From an uncultured Lentisphaeria bacterium (GTDB lineage: Bacteria; Verrucomicrobiota; Lentisphaeria; JABSQK01; CAJWLW01), in NCBI GenBank assembly GCA_913042885.1, contig CAJWLW010000219.1:1-8212 (forward strand): 8,212 nucleotides of DNA. Reading direction: 5' to 3'. Below the pieces are notes generated by a model. It was given only the letters and a program-made list of their open reading frames with translations, was not told the DNA's origin and ran no database searches. Each line of letters begins with the position of its first letter. The first letter of the stretch is position 1. A program made the translations under genes and the position numbers. Below, in pieces: positions 6,584-8,212 of this stretch.

Positions 6584-6604
6584 CCCGCGGAAGGTACACC
6601 CGTA

Positions 6605-7477
6605 TTATCCCGCCCAATCGGAATAGTGTTTCCACTTGTCGTCGACCGTGACGCCATGTTCCGCCTCGAACTTGGCGATCTGCTTGGCGCGCTGATGTCG
6701 CTCTGCCTGGGCCTCGTCACGCACCGTTTTGTAGCTCCCATTCTGGGCCAGGCTGCGTTCCCACGGCGAGAGGTCGGTGCGGTCGGCGTCAATCTCGGTC
6801 AACCATTTCTCGCGATACACCTCACCGACGACGGCGACGCGCGGCAGGTGATGCTCTGAATGTGAATTGTTGCCCTCGTGATAGAGCAGGTGGTGCCAGA
6901 AAAGCACGTCGCCTGCTTTCCCGACGAATTCGTACGTCGGCAGTCCGTCAACGACCGCATCCCTGAAGGGGGGATCGTTGCCGTCTGCTTCCGGCGTTTC
7001 GATCAGTTTCCGCTGGGCGATGATATGCGAGCCGGGCTTGCACATGAAATTCCCGCTGAACGGTTCGGTATCTGCCACCAACAGAAAGGCGTTGAAGCCG
7101 CGGTAAAGAATGGCCGGCGGCGGCGTTCCGAAGTCCTCGTGAAACATGTTGCCGAGCTTTGCCTTGGCGTTGGGATCGTACGGTTTCACCATGACAGTGT
7201 AATTGCGTACACCATCCCACTTTCCCGGACCGCCGTGCAGCTTCTCAAAGGCGGCGCGCAACCGCGGCTGGTCAAAGATCTTTTCGAGGACAGCATTACG
7301 CTCAAAGTTGGCGCGCCCCAGGTCTTCGTAGAAGGGGAGAAACCGGACGCCGGGCTTGTCCACTGTCCACTCGTTCAGCGGTCGGTCCTCGTCCAGCACC
7401 CGTCTGATCTCATCCAGCGCCTCGTCACAAAACGCCTTGTCCACCAGATTCCTGACGACGGCAACGCCGTACTTCAC
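6605..7477 (-). CDS. Phytanoyl-CoA dioxygenase (PhyH) family Fe(II)/2-oxoglutarate oxygenase
   Basis: The product is a cytoplasmic jelly-roll (cupin-fold) oxygenase that should couple 2-oxoglutarate decarboxylation to hydroxylation or oxidative demethylation of a small molecule. Counting from the GTG at 7477, the iron ligands are His113 and Asp115 (FHEDFG) and His200 (LLYHEGNN); Arg213 (PRVAVVGE) follows 13 residues later and should bind 2-oxoglutarate. The N-terminus YGVAVVRNLVDKAFCDEAL matches the usual PhyH opening (NGYxVVRxLL...). Residues 220-290 form a charged helical tail. The start is uncertain: in-frame codons upstream read convincingly as protein (FKVDNSDLDFTEQFV) back to a TAG at 7538-7540, but contain no ATG, GTG or TTG. 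An ATC at 7523-7525 sits 8 nt after AGAAGG (7534-7539), an excellent ribosome binding site, and would give 306 residues. The gene is divergent from the beta-propeller gene and convergent with the SDR operon. The substrate is unknown; PhyH paralogues are numerous in such genomes. Confidence 0.87.
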   Translation of the reverse strand: MKYGVAVVRNLVDKAFCDEALDEIRRVLDEDRPLNEWTVDKPGVRFLPFYEDLGRANFERNAVLEKIFDQPRLRAAFEKLHGGPGKWDGVRNYTVMVKPYDPNAKAKLGNMFHEDFGTPPPAILYRGFNAFLLVADTEPFSGNFMCKPGSHIIAQRKLIETPEADGNDPPFRDAVVDGLPTYEFVGKAGDVLFWHHLLYHEGNNSHSEHHLPRVAVVGEVYREKWLTEIDADRTDLSPWERSLAQNGSYKTVRDEAQAERHQRAKQIAKFEAEHGVTVDDKWKHYSDWAG

Positions 7478-7514
7478 GAACTGCTCGGTGAAATCCAGAT
7501 CGCTGTTGTCAACC

Positions 7515-7544
7515 TTGAAACTGATACGCTGTGCCTTCTATTAG
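7515..7544 (+). promoter_or_regulatory. Putative promoter of the beta-propeller gene
   Basis: TTGAAA (7515-7520) is followed after 18 nt by TATTAG (7539-7544), a moderate match to a sigma70 promoter. It would give a leader of about 15 nt carrying the GAGG ribosome binding site (7557-7560). It overlaps the probable 5' coding end and ribosome binding site of the divergent oxygenase gene. Confidence 0.25.
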
Positions 7545-7565
7545 TTCCGAACGAGCGAGGTCCCC

Positions 7566-8212
7566 GTGAAAACCCATATCGACGAGCATACCGGCCGAGA
7601 AATTCATGTACTTACCGATTCGCAGTGCGGCTGCATAGTCGACTATTTCCGACTGCCCAGACGGTTGCCCGACCACCGGATTCTCGCCTTCACCGCCGCC
7701 ACCCGTTCATCCGCATCCCTGAATGCCCGTGGCACGATCGCGTCGCTGCCATATAGTCTCCTGTCTTCGTTTAAAATGCAAGCCGAGGACTGGCAACTGG
7801 TTCTTGTCGATCCCGACAGCGGCGCCACAGAGACCCTGGACCTGCGGTTCGACGTCGTCCTGAAGCTGCGCGAAAGCGATGGCCGCCTCTGGGTCGTGAA
7901 CGGCAATAAAATCCAGCGGATCGACCTGCCCGACGGCGATCTGCAGACTGTTGCTACCCTGCCACCGGACTGCCCGGGCAGCCCGGTCGACATCACGTGC
8001 GACGGTCGCACCCTTCTTCTGTCTCACCACGAGGACGACCAGCCGAGGACGCCGGCACCCGATTTCTGTGATGCCGACTGGTTTTGGAACCTGATCGAAC
8101 GACCGCGAAGCGGTGTTCTCTATGCCTTCGACATTGAAACACAGGTCGCTACGACATTGCAGCAGACGGACGGCACGATGCCGATGCACGTCGACAGTTC
8201 ACCGGTCGATCC
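7566..8212 (+). CDS. Oligogalacturonate-lyase-like beta-propeller protein (3' partial)
   Basis: A frame of 215 codons stays open to the window end. It starts at GTG 7566, preceded by GAGG five bases upstream and an in-frame TAG at 7542-7544, so the start is well fixed. The protein begins KTHIDEHTGREIHVLTDSQC and contains repeated blade-like strands: LVLVDPDSGATETL, GRLWVVNGNKIQRIDLPDGD, SPVDITCDGRTLLLSHHE and GVLYAFDIETQVATTL. These are the 'value on a four-stranded blade plus DG turn' pattern of TolB-like and PL22 propellers. The closing MHVDSSPVD resembles the HxxxSPxDP motif of oligogalacturonate lyases (PL22), which cleave unsaturated digalacturonate in the cytoplasm using a metal held by histidines. 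Most catalytic residues would lie past the end, so activity cannot be judged. There is no signal peptide. The propeller fold is likely; the PL22-like family is probable, but many such proteins in these bacteria have no tested substrate. Confidence 0.7.
   Translation, partial: MKTHIDEHTGREIHVLTDSQCGCIVDYFRLPRRLPDHRILAFTAATRSSASLNARGTIASLPYSLLSSFKMQAEDWQLVLVDPDSGATETLDLRFDVVLKLRESDGRLWVVNGNKIQRIDLPDGDLQTVATLPPDCPGSPVDITCDGRTLLLSHHEDDQPRTPAPDFCDADWFWNLIERPRSGVLYAFDIETQVATTLQQTDGTMPMHVDSSPVD

Noticed and set aside
6878..7756. Plus-strand open frame of 292 codons opposite the oxygenase gene and into the propeller gene
   Set aside because: It overlaps the oxygenase, whose iron and 2-oxoglutarate ligands are all present, and then conflicts with the better-supported frame starting at GTG 7566.
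1..8212. CRISPR arrays, tRNA/rRNA genes, insertion sequences and phage genes
   Set aside because: No regularly spaced direct repeats, no tRNA-like cloverleaf or rRNA sequence and no transposase, integrase or phage motif were found in either strand by reading.

Overview
The window looks like chromosomal DNA from a GC-rich, probably uncultured bacterium of the Planctomycetes-Verrucomicrobia-Lentisphaerae type or a neighbouring phylum. The signs are a prepilin-like protein of the large [10 protein letters not shown] / 'SMLLPAL' / '[12 protein letters not shown]' family that these bacteria carry in many copies, a phytanoyl-CoA-dioxygenase-family oxygenase, and an oligogalacturonate-lyase-like beta-propeller. 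This assignment is inferred from protein style only; there is no rRNA or other marker gene.

Left part (1-2948, + strand): the 3' portion of a prepilin-like secreted protein gene, then after 73 nt a large integral-membrane GT39/ArnT-type glycosyltransferase (GT-C fold) with a soluble C-terminal TPR domain. A hairpin spans the stop codon of the first gene.

Middle part (3185-6514, + strand): three genes that probably form an operon. They encode a classical SDR oxidoreductase, a short (single-barrel) cobalamin-independent methionine-synthase-like zinc methyltransferase, and an uncharacterised TIM-barrel protein resembling glycoside hydrolases. A plausible sigma70-type promoter overlapped by perfect short palindromes lies before the SDR gene. 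Related inverted-repeat elements lie directly after the stop codons of the glycosyltransferase and SDR genes; the second also has a strong G-quadruplex motif on the minus strand.

Right part (6515-8212): a convergent gene on the minus strand encodes an Fe(II)/2-oxoglutarate oxygenase (PhyH family) and is separated from the operon by two tandem hairpins. It is divergent from a + strand gene, cut by the window end, for an oligogalacturonate-lyase-like beta-propeller. The oxygenase reading frame has protein-like sequence upstream of its first ordinary start codon, which suggests a non-canonical start or a sequence error.

Taken together, the SDR, zinc methyltransferase-like protein, TIM-barrel protein, oxygenase and beta-propeller look like a small-molecule or sugar (possibly methylated or uronic) catabolic locus. 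The substrate cannot be read from the sequence. No tRNA, rRNA, CRISPR array, insertion sequence or phage gene was seen, and no gene-free stretch exceeds about 240 nt.
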